Below are positions 1 through 7,523 of a DNA stretch of 64,000 bases, in pieces. Within the stretch, counting starts at the first letter, position 1. The number at the start of each line of letters is the position of its first letter. Both the position numbers and the translations under genes were made by a program. Below the pieces are notes generated by a model. It did not search any database. It was not told the DNA's origin and was given only the letters and a program-made list of their open reading frames with translations. Source of the DNA: Salimicrobium flavidum (lineage in GTDB: Bacteria; Bacillota; Bacilli; Bacillales; Halobacillaceae); NCBI RefSeq assembly GCF_900156645.1, contig NZ_FTOC01000003.1:303709-367708 (forward strand). Direction: 5' to 3'.

Positions 1-227
1 ACAACGAAATCATGAACGAAAACATCTCTCTCGAGCACGAAGCGAAAGTTTCGAAAGTCTCCGAAGAGCAGTTGTTCTATCTCATGAGTCGTGGTCTTTC
101 CGAAGAAGAAGCGACAGAAATGATCGTAATGGGCTTCATCGAGCCATTCACAAAAGAACTTCCAATGGAATATGCGGTAGAAATGAACCGTCTTATCAAA
201 TTCGAGATGGAAGGTTCTATCGGTTAA
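1..227 (+). CDS. sufB: Fe-S cluster assembly protein SufB, C-terminal fragment (5' truncated by window edge)
   Basis: SufB is the scaffold subunit of the SufBCD complex, which assembles Fe-S clusters in the cytosol. Only the last ~75 residues are present. The reading frame is open to the first base, so the gene is cut by the window edge and not truncated in the genome. The tail contains the very conserved SufB ending: a [18 protein letters not shown] stretch, then [17 protein letters not shown] and a final [10 protein letters not shown]. In Bacillaceae sufB is the last gene of the sufCDSUB operon, which fits the strong terminator directly downstream. The in-frame ATG at base 12 is internal and should not be taken as the start. 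Confidence 0.95.
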   Translation, partial: NEIMNENISLEHEAKVSKVSEEQLFYLMSRGLSEEEATEMIVMGFIEPFTKELPMEYAVEMNRLIKFEMEGSIG

Positions 228-245
228 GTTGTAATACTTTCATCT

Positions 246-288
246 ATAGCGGAGTTGGGCTACATTTGCCTGACTCCGCTATTTTTTT
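246..288 (+). terminator. Rho-independent terminator of the suf operon
   Basis: A perfect 10-bp stem (ATAGCGGAGT / ACTCCGCTAT) with a 17-base loop is followed by a run of seven T. It lies 18 bases after the sufB stop. Confidence 0.9.
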
Positions 289-327
289 ATTCGGTAAAAT
301 TACTGTGAATATATCATGAAGCATTTT

Positions 328-1687
328 GGCTCTCCCTAATCAAGTGTGCTTGACATTGAAAAAAGCAGAATCTTCCTCTAATGTTTAAGGTGACGAAACC
401 AAAACATCGATAGAGAGGAAGATCTGCTTGTACAAACAGTTTACTACAGATATCCTGCACCTACCAACCTTTACGTTGAATGATGAGGGAGAACGCGTGG
501 AAGATGGCTGGGTTCTTGGCGTCGAGCCGGGGCTGCAGAGTCATCTCTGCCCGTTGTGTTTCCAAGAGAGCATCAATCATGCCAGAAACAAGCATCGCAT
601 CCTGCGTCATGCCTCGATTTCCACCCAGGAAACCATCTATATCCGTGTCCCTGTCCATCGTCAGCGTTGTGAAGACTGCGGCATCACCTGGACGGTCGAA
701 TGGCCGGAGATCCCGGTGCGTGGGAACGTGACGGTCCATTTCAAACAGATGATTGCCAAGAGAGGCATCGGTCAGTCCTTCGAGGCGGTGGCCCGGGAAA
801 TGGCTGTGCCGCCGTCGACCGTCGCTTCCTGGTTCTACACCTATGCGGAAGAAACGCTGGCCCGGCCGTCGGATTACGAAGCACCTCAAGCATTATGTAT
901 GGACGAATTTGCCCACAAACGGGGGCACAGCTACAGTGTCGCTCTTCAGGACGCCCATACCGGCCACGTGTGGCAGACGCACCCTGGCAAGAGCCGGGCA
1001 TGTATTCAGGAAGGGCTGCGCCGGTATCCGTTCCAGGCTCCGGAAGTGATCGTTACCGACCTGGCTCCCGGCATGGCACAGACCGTCCACGAGATATGGC
1101 CGGAGACAGCCATCGTCGTTGATAAGTTTCATGTGATCCAGCTGTTCACTCAAGCCCTGGATCGTGCGAGGAAGCTGGAGGGGAACAACGGGACCAGCCA
1201 CAAGAACATCAGGCATCAACGCAGGCTTTTGATGTCCCATCCCAAGCACCTGAAGAAAGAGGAAAAAGAGAATCTCCGCATCTGGCTTGGAGAGAATCCT
1301 GAATTGAAAAAGCAGTGGGTGGCGCTTCAGAAGTTCCGGGACGTATATCGTGCCAAAAGCTACAAGAAAGCGCAAAAAGCTCTCGAAGACTGGTGCAGCC
1401 ACTATCTTTTCGAGGGAGCGAACGCAACGAAATCCATAGCGAAAACCACTCTGAAATGGAAACAGGAAATCCTGAATCACTTCATCTACCAGCTGACGAA
1501 CGCCAGACTCGAAGGTACGAATAACCTGATCAAAACACTGAAACGTCGCAGTTATGGATGCCCAAATATGTATCATTTCGACCTCCGGATCCGTATGGAG
1601 TGTCGTCCTCCAGCTTAGAAATATAAAGGAATCATACGTTAGAGGAAGAAATCAACGCATTTCACTGTGGAGAACCTGTGGAGAACC
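328..1687 (+). mobile_element. ISL3-family insertion sequence with imperfect terminal inverted repeats
   Basis: The element surrounds one transposase gene. The left end starts GGCTCTCCCTAATCAAGTG and the right end, read inward, starts GGTTCTCCACAGTGAAATG; the similarity extends for about 25 bases. On the right the 11-bp end GGTTCTCCACA occurs twice in tandem, so the true boundary is either base 1676 or base 1687. The inner copy continues the better match to the left end. I found no convincing 8-bp target duplication: the flanks are AGCATTTT on the left and AAAATTTA on the right. The element sits in the gap just downstream of the sufB terminator, where it breaks no gene. Confidence 0.8.
428..1618 (+). 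CDS. ISL3-family DDE transposase
   Basis: This is the transposase of the surrounding insertion sequence, 396 residues, a normal length for the family. An N-terminal zinc ribbon is visible as CPLC (41-44) and CEDC (81-84). A helix-turn-helix region follows (~115-140). The catalytic triad is best read as D159 (CMDEFAHKRG), D211 (VTDLAPG) and E362 (ARLEGTNNLIK), all in their usual ISL3 contexts. The start is a TTG preceded at good distance by GAGGAAG. GC content is visibly higher than in the flanking genes, as expected for a transferred element. The gene looks intact, so the element may still be active. Confidence 0.93.
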   Translation: MYKQFTTDILHLPTFTLNDEGERVEDGWVLGVEPGLQSHLCPLCFQESINHARNKHRILRHASISTQETIYIRVPVHRQRCEDCGITWTVEWPEIPVRGNVTVHFKQMIAKRGIGQSFEAVAREMAVPPSTVASWFYTYAEETLARPSDYEAPQALCMDEFAHKRGHSYSVALQDAHTGHVWQTHPGKSRACIQEGLRRYPFQAPEVIVTDLAPGMAQTVHEIWPETAIVVDKFHVIQLFTQALDRARKLEGNNGTSHKNIRHQRRLLMSHPKHLKKEEKENLRIWLGENPELKKQWVALQKFRDVYRAKSYKKAQKALEDWCSHYLFEGANATKSIAKTTLKWKQEILNHFIYQLTNARLEGTNNLIKTLKRRSYGCPNMYHFDLRIRMECRPPA

Positions 1688-1749
1688 AAAATTTACATAA
1701 AATTCAAGGTGTTGTAAAGTTACAGTATAGACGATAAGGGGGAAGAAGG

Positions 1750-2787
1750 ATGGGAGTGGATGGACTTTCTAAAAGATTCAAGGATTTTGCTGAAACAGAA
1801 TGTGAAGGATCCAGCGAACTATACAAAAAATTATCTCTGTATATTGCAAAAGATGAGGAACTTCTGGAGCTATGCATGGATGCTCAGTATAATCAGCCTA
1901 CTCCGAATCTTTTGTTAGGTGCAGTACACTTTTTGCTTTTAAAAGGGTCGGACCATGAGTTGAAAGAGTATTATCCAAGTATCGTAGAAATACCTAAAAG
2001 AGACAGTGAGTTGCTTCAGGTGTTCAAAGAATTTTGTCGAGAGCATCATAAAGAGATCGAATATCTTCTCAGGCATAAACTCGTCCAAACGAACGAAGTA
2101 CGACGCTGTGCTTATTTGTTTCCGATCTTCTCCTATATTTATCAACAAACCGGAAAACCTTTATCACTTATCGAAATCGGAACGAGTGCCGGTCTGCAAT
2201 TGCTATTTGATTATTACGCTTATTCATATGGAACAGCTGATGTTTACGGTAATGTAGATTCTTCCGTGCATCTTACTTCGGAAGTGAGAGAGGGCACGGT
2301 GCCTGAACACTTATTGACTGGAGTCCCACCTGTGCGGGATCGGATAGGGGTGGATTTGAACATTAGCGATCTCACTGATGAAGAAGAGCGGCTATGGTTA
2401 AAAGCACTCATTTGGCCGGAGCATAAAAATAGAATTAAGAATTTTGAAGATGCTGCCAAAGAGTTGCGGAAAAACCCTCTACACTTGAAAGAAGGGGATG
2501 GAGTAACGCTCTTGTCTGATATTGCAAAGGGTATATCAGCGGAAACGTCGCTTTGTATCTTTCACACGCATGTAGCCAATCAGATGCCGGAAGAGGTGAA
2601 GGGGGAATTGCTTCAGCAGGTAGAAGAAATTGGAGAAAAGAGGGACGTGTTCCACATCTACAACAATATAGATGATAGACAGTTACATATTGATTTCTTT
2701 TCAAACGGAAAAATCCATAAAGAAACGTTAGGAGAAACGGATGGCCATGGACGGTGGTTCGACTGGAAGGTGAAGCGCTATGATTAA
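1750..2787 (+). CDS. DUF2332 domain protein
   Basis: A 345-residue soluble protein of the DUF2332 family, whose biochemical function is not known to me. The family-like central segment SLIEIGTSAGLQLLFDYY (about residues 140-157) resembles a methyltransferase-type glycine loop (EIG.SAG.), and a later FHTHVANQMP segment is also typical. A role in SAM-dependent methylation is therefore possible but unproven. The ATG is preceded by GGGGGAAGAAGG, giving a clear start. It is the first gene after the insertion sequence, and its stop overlaps by eight bases the start of the broken HAD gene, which suggests the two once formed an operon. Confidence 0.8.
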   Translation: MGVDGLSKRFKDFAETECEGSSELYKKLSLYIAKDEELLELCMDAQYNQPTPNLLLGAVHFLLLKGSDHELKEYYPSIVEIPKRDSELLQVFKEFCREHHKEIEYLLRHKLVQTNEVRRCAYLFPIFSYIYQQTGKPLSLIEIGTSAGLQLLFDYYAYSYGTADVYGNVDSSVHLTSEVREGTVPEHLLTGVPPVRDRIGVDLNISDLTDEEERLWLKALIWPEHKNRIKNFEDAAKELRKNPLHLKEGDGVTLLSDIAKGISAETSLCIFHTHVANQMPEEVKGELLQQVEEIGEKRDVFHIYNNIDDRQLHIDFFSNGKIHKETLGETDGHGRWFDWKVKRYD

Positions 2788-2929
2788 AGAGGTAATTTTC
2801 CAATTGGAGGGTATTTTACTGGTCAGGGAGGCTTCGGTAGTACTTTTCTTATCCGACCAGGAGGAACGTTTCAAAGAGCTCTTGAATCAATTTCCGAAAG
2901 AGTACTACCTGAAGCGTTTCATAATTTGA
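2780..2929 (+). pseudogene. N-terminal relic of a HAD-superfamily hydrolase
   Basis: The 49 codons before a stop read MIKEVIFQLEGILLVREASV and continue LFLSDQEERFKELLNQFPKE. This matches the beginning of HAD phosphatases, whose motif I reads VIFDLDGTLxxRxxS. Both motif I aspartates are changed (D to Q and D to E), and the remaining ~180 residues expected for the family are absent. The frame ends right where the convergent dehydratase gene begins. I read this as a decayed gene: the nucleophile is gone and the core is deleted. A start overlapping the DUF2332 stop supports a former operon. Confidence 0.7.
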
Positions 2930-2932
2930 TAA

Positions 2933-3292
2933 TTAATGTTGTAAGGTGACAGAGCCTTTGATTTTTTTCCCGGTGATTTTTAAAAGGATATCATTGTCTC
3001 CGAAGTCTCTTTCTACCATAACTTCTACTGTTTCGTTTCTATATACAGGTTGTAAAAACTGAACCTCGTACTCCCGGATGGTCATACCTTTATCAAGGAA
3101 AGGGGAGATAACGTTCATCGTCAGTCCCATGGTCAGCAGGCCATGGGCAATTGGGGCCTGAAACCCTTGCTTCCTAGCTTCTTTTGAATCCAAGTGGACG
3201 GGGTTATCATCACCACTGAGAGCAGCGTACTGTTCTATTGCTTCTTCTGTAATGGAGAATTTGTAACTAGTACGGATACACAATTTGTACAC
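2933..3292 (-). CDS. MaoC-like hot-dog (R)-specific enoyl-CoA hydratase
   Basis: A 116-119 residue single hot-dog protein of the MaoC dehydratase family, which hydrates enoyl-CoA or dehydrates 3-hydroxyacyl-CoA. The hydratase-2 motif is intact: an Asp-x-Asn-Pro-x-His segment (GDDNPVHLD), then FQAPIAHGLLTMGL. Two starts are possible: the annotated GTG, only one base after GAAGAGG, or a TTG nine bases further in with much better spacing. Either start overlaps the end of the preceding dehydratase gene by about 50 bases, so translation is probably coupled. It is the last gene of the bioY-led operon. It probably pairs with the upstream, catalytically poorer MaoC protein as a heterodimer, as in two-subunit dehydratases; that is inference. 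Confidence 0.8.
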   Translation of the reverse strand: MYKLCIRTSYKFSITEEAIEQYAALSGDDNPVHLDSKEARKQGFQAPIAHGLLTMGLTMNVISPFLDKGMTIREYEVQFLQPVYRNETVEVMVERDFGDNDILLKITGKKIKGSVTLQH

Positions 3293-3591
3293 ACCTCTTC
3301 ATTTTGATCGTATACATACAGACATTGGGTATAGAAGGTATGATCTCTTTTTTTTCTTTCCTTTTCGAGGACTACTTGGCAACGGTAGGTTTCGCCAACA
3401 ACAAGTTCTTTGGTCATAGTGCCGTACTGCTTCCGCAAAACTGGTGGAGTTGATGAAGTCCATGGGATTTCTATGTATCTATAAAAAATCATCGGAAATG
3501 TCGGTGGCAACTTATGTTGAGGCCCGATAATCGCCTCGAATTCCTCTACCATCTTCTTTGTAAGGGTCACTGGTGTAACCTCGGTTTTCAT
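3235..3591 (-). CDS. MaoC N-terminal-type dehydratase subunit
   Basis: This 118-residue protein has the look of the N-terminal MaoC (FAS1-like dehydratase) hot-dog domain: VTLTKKMVEEFEAIIGPQ near the start, PPTFPMIFYRYIEIPW in the middle, and EVCTNCVSVLVTN at the end. It lacks the Asp/His catalytic motif present in its downstream neighbour. In the family such proteins form the non-catalytic half of a heterodimeric hydratase. The start chosen is the ATG that overlaps the thiolase stop by one base (TAATG), with GGGAAG upstream; the frame is open further but would run inside the thiolase gene. Substrate unknown; a fatty acyl-CoA intermediate is likely from the context. Confidence 0.75.
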   Translation of the reverse strand: MKTEVTPVTLTKKMVEEFEAIIGPQHKLPPTFPMIFYRYIEIPWTSSTPPVLRKQYGTMTKELVVGETYRCQVVLEKERKKRDHTFYTQCLYVYDQNEEVCTNCVSVLVTNSPLQKKQ

Positions 3592-4679
3592 TATAGAACT
3601 TCCCATAACAACGACACCCCCATACCTCCGCCGAGACCGATCGTTGATAGAGAGTAGGCAGAAGAACAAGATCTTTTCAATTTATGGAATAAGCGGGTGA
3701 CCAGGATAGCTCCCGATGCTCCGTATGGGTGTCCCAGCGCGATGGCACCGCCTTCGGTATTGATTTTATTATAAGGAATCGATAGTTCTTCGGAGACCAG
3801 GACAGCTTTTGCGGCGAAAGCCTCATTCAGTTCCAACAGGTCTATATCCTCTGTGGTAAGGCCATTTTTGGAAAGAATCGAGGAAATAGAGGAGACAGCC
3901 CCGGTGATAGGGTGATTAGGGTCTACGCTTGTCACAGCACTGTCTACAAAACGCAGAACAGGTTGGAATCCAAGCTCTTCCGCTTTTTCCTCAGACATGA
4001 CGAGCACTGCAGCAGCGCCGTCATTGATTCCACAACAATTCCCCATCGTAACTGTCCCCCTTTCTGTAAAGCACGGAGAAAGACGCTGAAGCATTCGCTT
4101 ATAATTGAGCTTTGGGTTCAGACTTTCGTCATTTCGCGGAAGTTTCGTGGAATGAACGATTTCTTCTCTAAAGTATCCATTTCCCTGAGCGTGAAGTGCC
4201 CGTTGGTAAGTGAGAAGGGCGTAGTCATCCTGTCTCTCTCTTGTGATGCCGTACATTTCAGCTGTGTGATCTGCTGCCTCCCCCATATCCGGGTCTCCGA
4301 TAGATTCAGGGGAAAAGCGGGCCCGTTTTTCAAAAGAAGATTGGCTGGTGCTCTCTACCCCTCCGGCAATGAACACGTCACCTGCACCTCCTTGTATAAG
4401 GTGACAGGCAAGCCTTATAGTCTCGAGTCCTGAACCGCATTGCCGGTCGATGGTGACCCCAGGGGCCGAGTTGCCGCTTGCCAAAGAGGATAGTCTCCCT
4501 ACGTTCCCGCCAGGTCCGACTGCATTCCCGAGTAGAATATCATCTACATGGAATTCAAAATCCCTGGTAAGTTCTTCAATTACGGCGGCAGCCAAGTCCT
4601 CAGGAGAGACCCCCTTAAGCATCCCCCCCTTTTTGCCGATTGCTGTTCGTTTTGCATTGACGATTACAGCTCGTTTCAT
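3591..4679 (-). CDS. yhfS: Thiolase family protein (YhfS-like)
   Basis: A 362-residue thiolase-superfamily enzyme. The nucleophile cysteine is present in DRQCGSGLE, as are NEAFAAK and the catalytic histidine in GGAIALGHPYGASG. The second catalytic cysteine, normally in a CIGGGMG context near the C-terminus, is replaced: the sequence reads STIGLGGGMG, with Gly at the Cys position. A standard biosynthetic or degradative thiolase needs that residue as general base, so the reaction may differ (for example a condensing or acyl-transfer role) or the enzyme may be impaired. It overlaps the ligase gene by four bases. The pairing with an acyl-CoA ligase and bioY matches B. subtilis yhfU-yhfT-yhfS. Confidence 0.85.
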   Translation of the reverse strand: MKRAVIVNAKRTAIGKKGGMLKGVSPEDLAAAVIEELTRDFEFHVDDILLGNAVGPGGNVGRLSSLASGNSAPGVTIDRQCGSGLETIRLACHLIQGGAGDVFIAGGVESTSQSSFEKRARFSPESIGDPDMGEAADHTAEMYGITRERQDDYALLTYQRALHAQGNGYFREEIVHSTKLPRNDESLNPKLNYKRMLQRLSPCFTERGTVTMGNCCGINDGAAAVLVMSEEKAEELGFQPVLRFVDSAVTSVDPNHPITGAVSSISSILSKNGLTTEDIDLLELNEAFAAKAVLVSEELSIPYNKINTEGGAIALGHPYGASGAILVTRLFHKLKRSCSSAYSLSTIGLGGGMGVSLLWEVL

Positions 4680-6124
4680 TCAAATTCCTCCTCCAGCCAT
4701 CGTCTGATTTCATTGCGCGAAATCTTCCCGCCTGATGTATAAGGGAAAGAATCGACCTTTTTCCAGATGCGCGGGATTTTATAAGCAGTCAGTTGAGAGA
4801 GCGCGTAGGATTTCAATTCTTTGATATTTGCGCTTCCTCGGATACAGGCGGCCACTTTCTCTCCCCAATAGGAGTCTTTGACTCCACAGACGACGACTTC
4901 ATCGATTCCTTCCACATGTTTGAGTGTTTCTTCTATTTCCTGAGGGTAGATGTTAATGCCTCCGTAAATAATCATGTCATTGCTTCGCCCAACTATGTAG
5001 ACATAGCCGTCTTCATCCATTTTTGCAAAGTCATGAACAGTCGCCCATTCTCCCGTTTTCACTTTTCTCGTCTCTTCTTCATTCTTAAGGTAGCCATTGA
5101 AAAGCATGGAACTCTTCACATAAAGTTTTCCTATTTCTCCTGGAACTGCTTCTGTACCATCTTCTTTACGAATGGATACCTCGACATTATGAACAGGAGA
5201 GCCGACCGAAGAATTTCTGGTAGCCGGTGTGTCATCCTTCAGTAAAGAAACGAAGCTGAGTTCGGAAGCTCCGTAAAATTCATGGATCGCTGCTTGAGGA
5301 AACCGTTCTTTCATCGTCCTTTTTACATCAGGAAGTAATTTTGCACCAGTGGACATGAACGTTACCCTGCGACTGCTCGACCACCTTTCATCTATGGTGG
5401 CTTGTATCATCGTCGGTACTGTGTAAATAACGGAAATCGGATGTTCCTCCAGAGCTCGAACGAGCCTGGAAGCTGAAAAATTCGGTAAAATATACACCGT
5501 TCCTCCTATATATAGAGTGCTCAAGGCTCCGTATAAAAAGGTGGAATTTACGAAGGAACCGGGAATCAGTATATGGTCCTCTTGAGTGATACCGAGGTCC
5601 TGCTGGCTGCAGCGAAAGGTCTCTACCCAGGATTTGTGCGAGCGTATGAAGGCTTTCGGCTTCCCGGTCGAACCGGAAGTGAATCCTATGTAAAAAGGGT
5701 CTTCCCCATCTGTTTGGGGTGGTGTCTCTTCATGGTATTCTGACCATCGGCTCAAGTCCTCCGCGCAAATGAGTTTCGCTGACAGGTTCTCAAACATCCC
5801 CTTTTTACTTCTTTCAGCTATGATAAGATCCGGCTCTGTTTCACTTAACCTCACCTCCATCTCTTGTTGTTTCCAACGGACATCACCAATGATACTTGAC
5901 CAGCCGGCTCTGCTTGCACCGGCAAACACTTGGAGAAATAAATGACCATTCGGTAGAAAAATGGCTACTCTCCTGTGAACCCCTGGTTCCCTGGCGAATG
6001 AAGCAGAGGTACGTCGCACAAGTTCGTTCCACTCCCGGTAGGATATAGTTGTTCTATCTGTTACGATAGCCGGATGTTCCGGTCGATCTTTGGAGTGTTG
6101 ATGATAAAGGTCAGTAATATTCAT
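4676..6124 (-). CDS. yhfT: Acyl-CoA ligase, AMP-forming (YhfT-like)
   Basis: A 482-residue member of the ANL (acyl-CoA synthetase) superfamily that activates a carboxylic acid through an acyl-adenylate to its CoA thioester. The P-loop-like motif FTSGSTGKPKAFIRS is near residue 150. The A5-type motif EFYGASELSF, the hinge motif VHDFAKMDEDGYVYIVGRSN and the GGINIYPQEIEE segment are all present. A C-terminal lysine in TSGGKISRNE completes the family set. Its ATG lies immediately after the bioY stop (TGAATG), so the two are translationally coupled. The acid activated cannot be read from the sequence; medium or long-chain fatty acids or a dicarboxylate related to biotin synthesis are possible. Confidence 0.85.
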   Translation of the reverse strand: MNITDLYHQHSKDRPEHPAIVTDRTTISYREWNELVRRTSASFAREPGVHRRVAIFLPNGHLFLQVFAGASRAGWSSIIGDVRWKQQEMEVRLSETEPDLIIAERSKKGMFENLSAKLICAEDLSRWSEYHEETPPQTDGEDPFYIGFTSGSTGKPKAFIRSHKSWVETFRCSQQDLGITQEDHILIPGSFVNSTFLYGALSTLYIGGTVYILPNFSASRLVRALEEHPISVIYTVPTMIQATIDERWSSSRRVTFMSTGAKLLPDVKRTMKERFPQAAIHEFYGASELSFVSLLKDDTPATRNSSVGSPVHNVEVSIRKEDGTEAVPGEIGKLYVKSSMLFNGYLKNEEETRKVKTGEWATVHDFAKMDEDGYVYIVGRSNDMIIYGGINIYPQEIEETLKHVEGIDEVVVCGVKDSYWGEKVAACIRGSANIKELKSYALSQLTAYKIPRIWKKVDSFPYTSGGKISRNEIRRWLEEEFE

Positions 6125-6685
6125 TCAAATCCGCACTCCTTTCCTGAACGGAACGACGTTATAAAGTTTCACAGCTACGTAGGAAGCCACTACCACTTTG
6201 ATAACATCACCAGGGAGATATGTAAGACTGAGAAGTGCCGCTTCACTCAGCGTGATCTGCATGATCATGGATTGAACCGGAACTCCGAATAGATAGATGA
6301 TGAAAATCCCACCTGCCATGTTGGCGGCGAGCATCTTCCAAATGGAAGCATTTTTCATGCGATACGCTAAAAAGCCGATCACGAATGCCCCTGCAATCCA
6401 ACCGATCAAAAAGCCTGCGGAGGGGGTGAAAAACACTCCGACTCCTCCCCGACCTCCGGACAACAGAGGAGCTCCTGCCGCCACCAATAATAAAAATAGA
6501 ACTTGACTCAGCGATGCGTATTTTGGACCTAAATTAGCTCCGAGAACGCTCCCGGCAAGCATGACACCCAATGTCTGAAGGGTGATGGGCACCGGGGAAA
6601 AACCTAAAGGGACGGGAGGCATAAGGCCAAGTGCTCCCATTATTGCTGCGAACATAGATACGTATACGAGATGATTCAGTTTCAT
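6125..6685 (-). CDS. bioY: Biotin transporter substrate-binding protein BioY
   Basis: A 186-residue integral membrane protein with about six hydrophobic segments, the S component that binds biotin and works alone or with an ECF energy-coupling module. Family hallmarks are the N-terminal VYVSMFAAIMGALGLMPP region, TLQTLGVMLAGSVLGA, a Gly/Pro-rich GGRGGVGVFFTPSAGFLIGW segment and a late YLPGDVIKVVVA. The ATG is preceded by TGGAGG. It is the first gene of a five-gene minus-strand operon. The upstream region carries a promoter overlapped by a BirA-type operator, consistent with repression when biotin is plentiful. Confidence 0.93.
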   Translation of the reverse strand: MKLNHLVYVSMFAAIMGALGLMPPVPLGFSPVPITLQTLGVMLAGSVLGANLGPKYASLSQVLFLLLVAAGAPLLSGGRGGVGVFFTPSAGFLIGWIAGAFVIGFLAYRMKNASIWKMLAANMAGGIFIIYLFGVPVQSMIMQITLSEAALLSLTYLPGDVIKVVVASYVAVKLYNVVPFRKGVRI

Positions 6686-6722
6686 AGTGAACCTCCAATG
6701 TATGTATGGGTTAACAATTTCA

Positions 6723-6773
6723 GTATTACAATGAAAAAGATTTGTGTCAACGTTGTTTTTGACAATGGTTAAC
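6723..6773 (-). promoter_or_regulatory. bioY operon promoter with overlapping BirA-type operator
   Basis: On the minus strand TTGACA and TAATAC are separated by 16 bases. GTTAAC and GTTGAC half-sites lie 16 bases apart, and the second overlaps the -35 hexamer. This is the arrangement of the Firmicute BirA operator (GTTAAC, ~15-16 bases, GTTAAC). A further GTTAAC occurs downstream of the -10, at 6710-6715. Binding by BirA-biotinyl-AMP would block RNA polymerase. The operator also lies just upstream of the divergent promoter of the GNAT gene. Confidence 0.75.
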
Positions 6774-6792
6774 TATTATTAGCATACGATTA

Positions 6793-6801
6793 TGGTACAA
6801 T
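6793..6801 (+). promoter_or_regulatory. Extended -10 promoter of the GNAT acetyltransferase
   Basis: TGGTACAAT forms an extended -10 element (TGn plus TACAAT) without a good -35. It is divergent from the bioY promoter. Confidence 0.45.
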
Positions 6802-6910
6802 GAATCTACTACATAATGGAAGGTGTGATGTCTTATGGCACTACAACGGAGAAACTTTGAGGGCGAAGCACATAGTTTTGGAGAAATATCCATGAAAAGG
6901 GGACATTACA

Positions 6911-7471
6911 CTGAAAACAGAAGAGAAACAGCTTTATACTGAAACGGACCGTCTGTACATTAAGGCTCTGGAAAAAGAAGACTATGAGCGATGGAGAGAA
7001 GGTTTTCGTCATAGACTCCAGTCTCAGCACAAGTATGATGGAGATAGGGTGAACCTGGAGGAATGGTCTCAGGAGAGATTTGATGGAATGGTTGAGAAAT
7101 TTGAAGAGATGGCTGAGAAGGACGACTTATATGTCCTTGGGATTTTCAGAAAATCAGATGATAAACACCTAGGGAAAATCGATCTTAGTACAATCATGAG
7201 AGAGGAGTTCCAGTGGGGGATGCTCGGATACAGGATCCACAACCAGTTTCGGAATCAGGGCTATGGAGCGGAGGCTGTCGCTGAAGGTCTGAACCTTGCT
7301 TTTGAACGGCTCGGTTATCACCGGATGGAGGCACATATCAATCTCGACAACCCGGCTTCGATCAGACTTGCTGAGAAGGCCGGTATGATCTACGAGTGTA
7401 CGCGGAAAGGGTTCATTTACGAAGACAAGGAATGGACGGATAATCATGTCTATTACTTGAATACAGAATAG
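6911..7471 (+). CDS. GNAT family N-acetyltransferase (RimJ/RimL-like), probable CTG start
   Basis: A GNAT acetyltransferase transferring acetyl from acetyl-CoA to an amine; the substrate is unknown. The acetyl-CoA loop is in RIHNQFRNQGYGAEAV and the C-terminal signature in NLDNPASIRLAEKAGM. The homologous N-terminus (LYTETDRLYIKALEKEDY) is fully encoded upstream of the first conventional start, a GTG 138 bases further in that would remove this conserved part. The frame is closed by a stop at 6893-6895 and contains no ATG, GTG or TTG in the right place. The only well-placed candidate is a CTG eight bases after AAAAGGGG. Either this is a rare CTG initiation or a mutated start. Confidence 0.75.
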   Translation: MKTEEKQLYTETDRLYIKALEKEDYERWREGFRHRLQSQHKYDGDRVNLEEWSQERFDGMVEKFEEMAEKDDLYVLGIFRKSDDKHLGKIDLSTIMREEFQWGMLGYRIHNQFRNQGYGAEAVAEGLNLAFERLGYHRMEAHINLDNPASIRLAEKAGMIYECTRKGFIYEDKEWTDNHVYYLNTE

Positions 7472-7483
7472 GTGCAATTATTG

Positions 7484-7523
7484 AAACAGGCTTTCTCTAC
7501 AAAAAAGGGGGAGTCTGTTTTTT
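7484..7523 (+). terminator. Terminator of the GNAT gene
   Basis: AACAGGCTTTCTC pairs with GGGGGAGTCTGTT (several G-U pairs) around an A-rich loop and is followed by T6. Confidence 0.75.

Noticed and set aside
461..1576. Long antisense frames inside the transposase gene
   Set aside because: They are shadows of the high-GC ISL3 transposase; no similarity or ribosome sites.
3912..4433. 173-codon plus-strand frame opposite the thiolase gene
   Set aside because: The minus-strand thiolase has clear catalytic motifs; the antisense frame has unlikely composition and no start signal.
6746..6773. Reading the GTTAAC/GTTGAC pair as a generic palindrome
   Set aside because: Spacing, position over the -35 and the bioY gene downstream make a BirA operator the more specific explanation.
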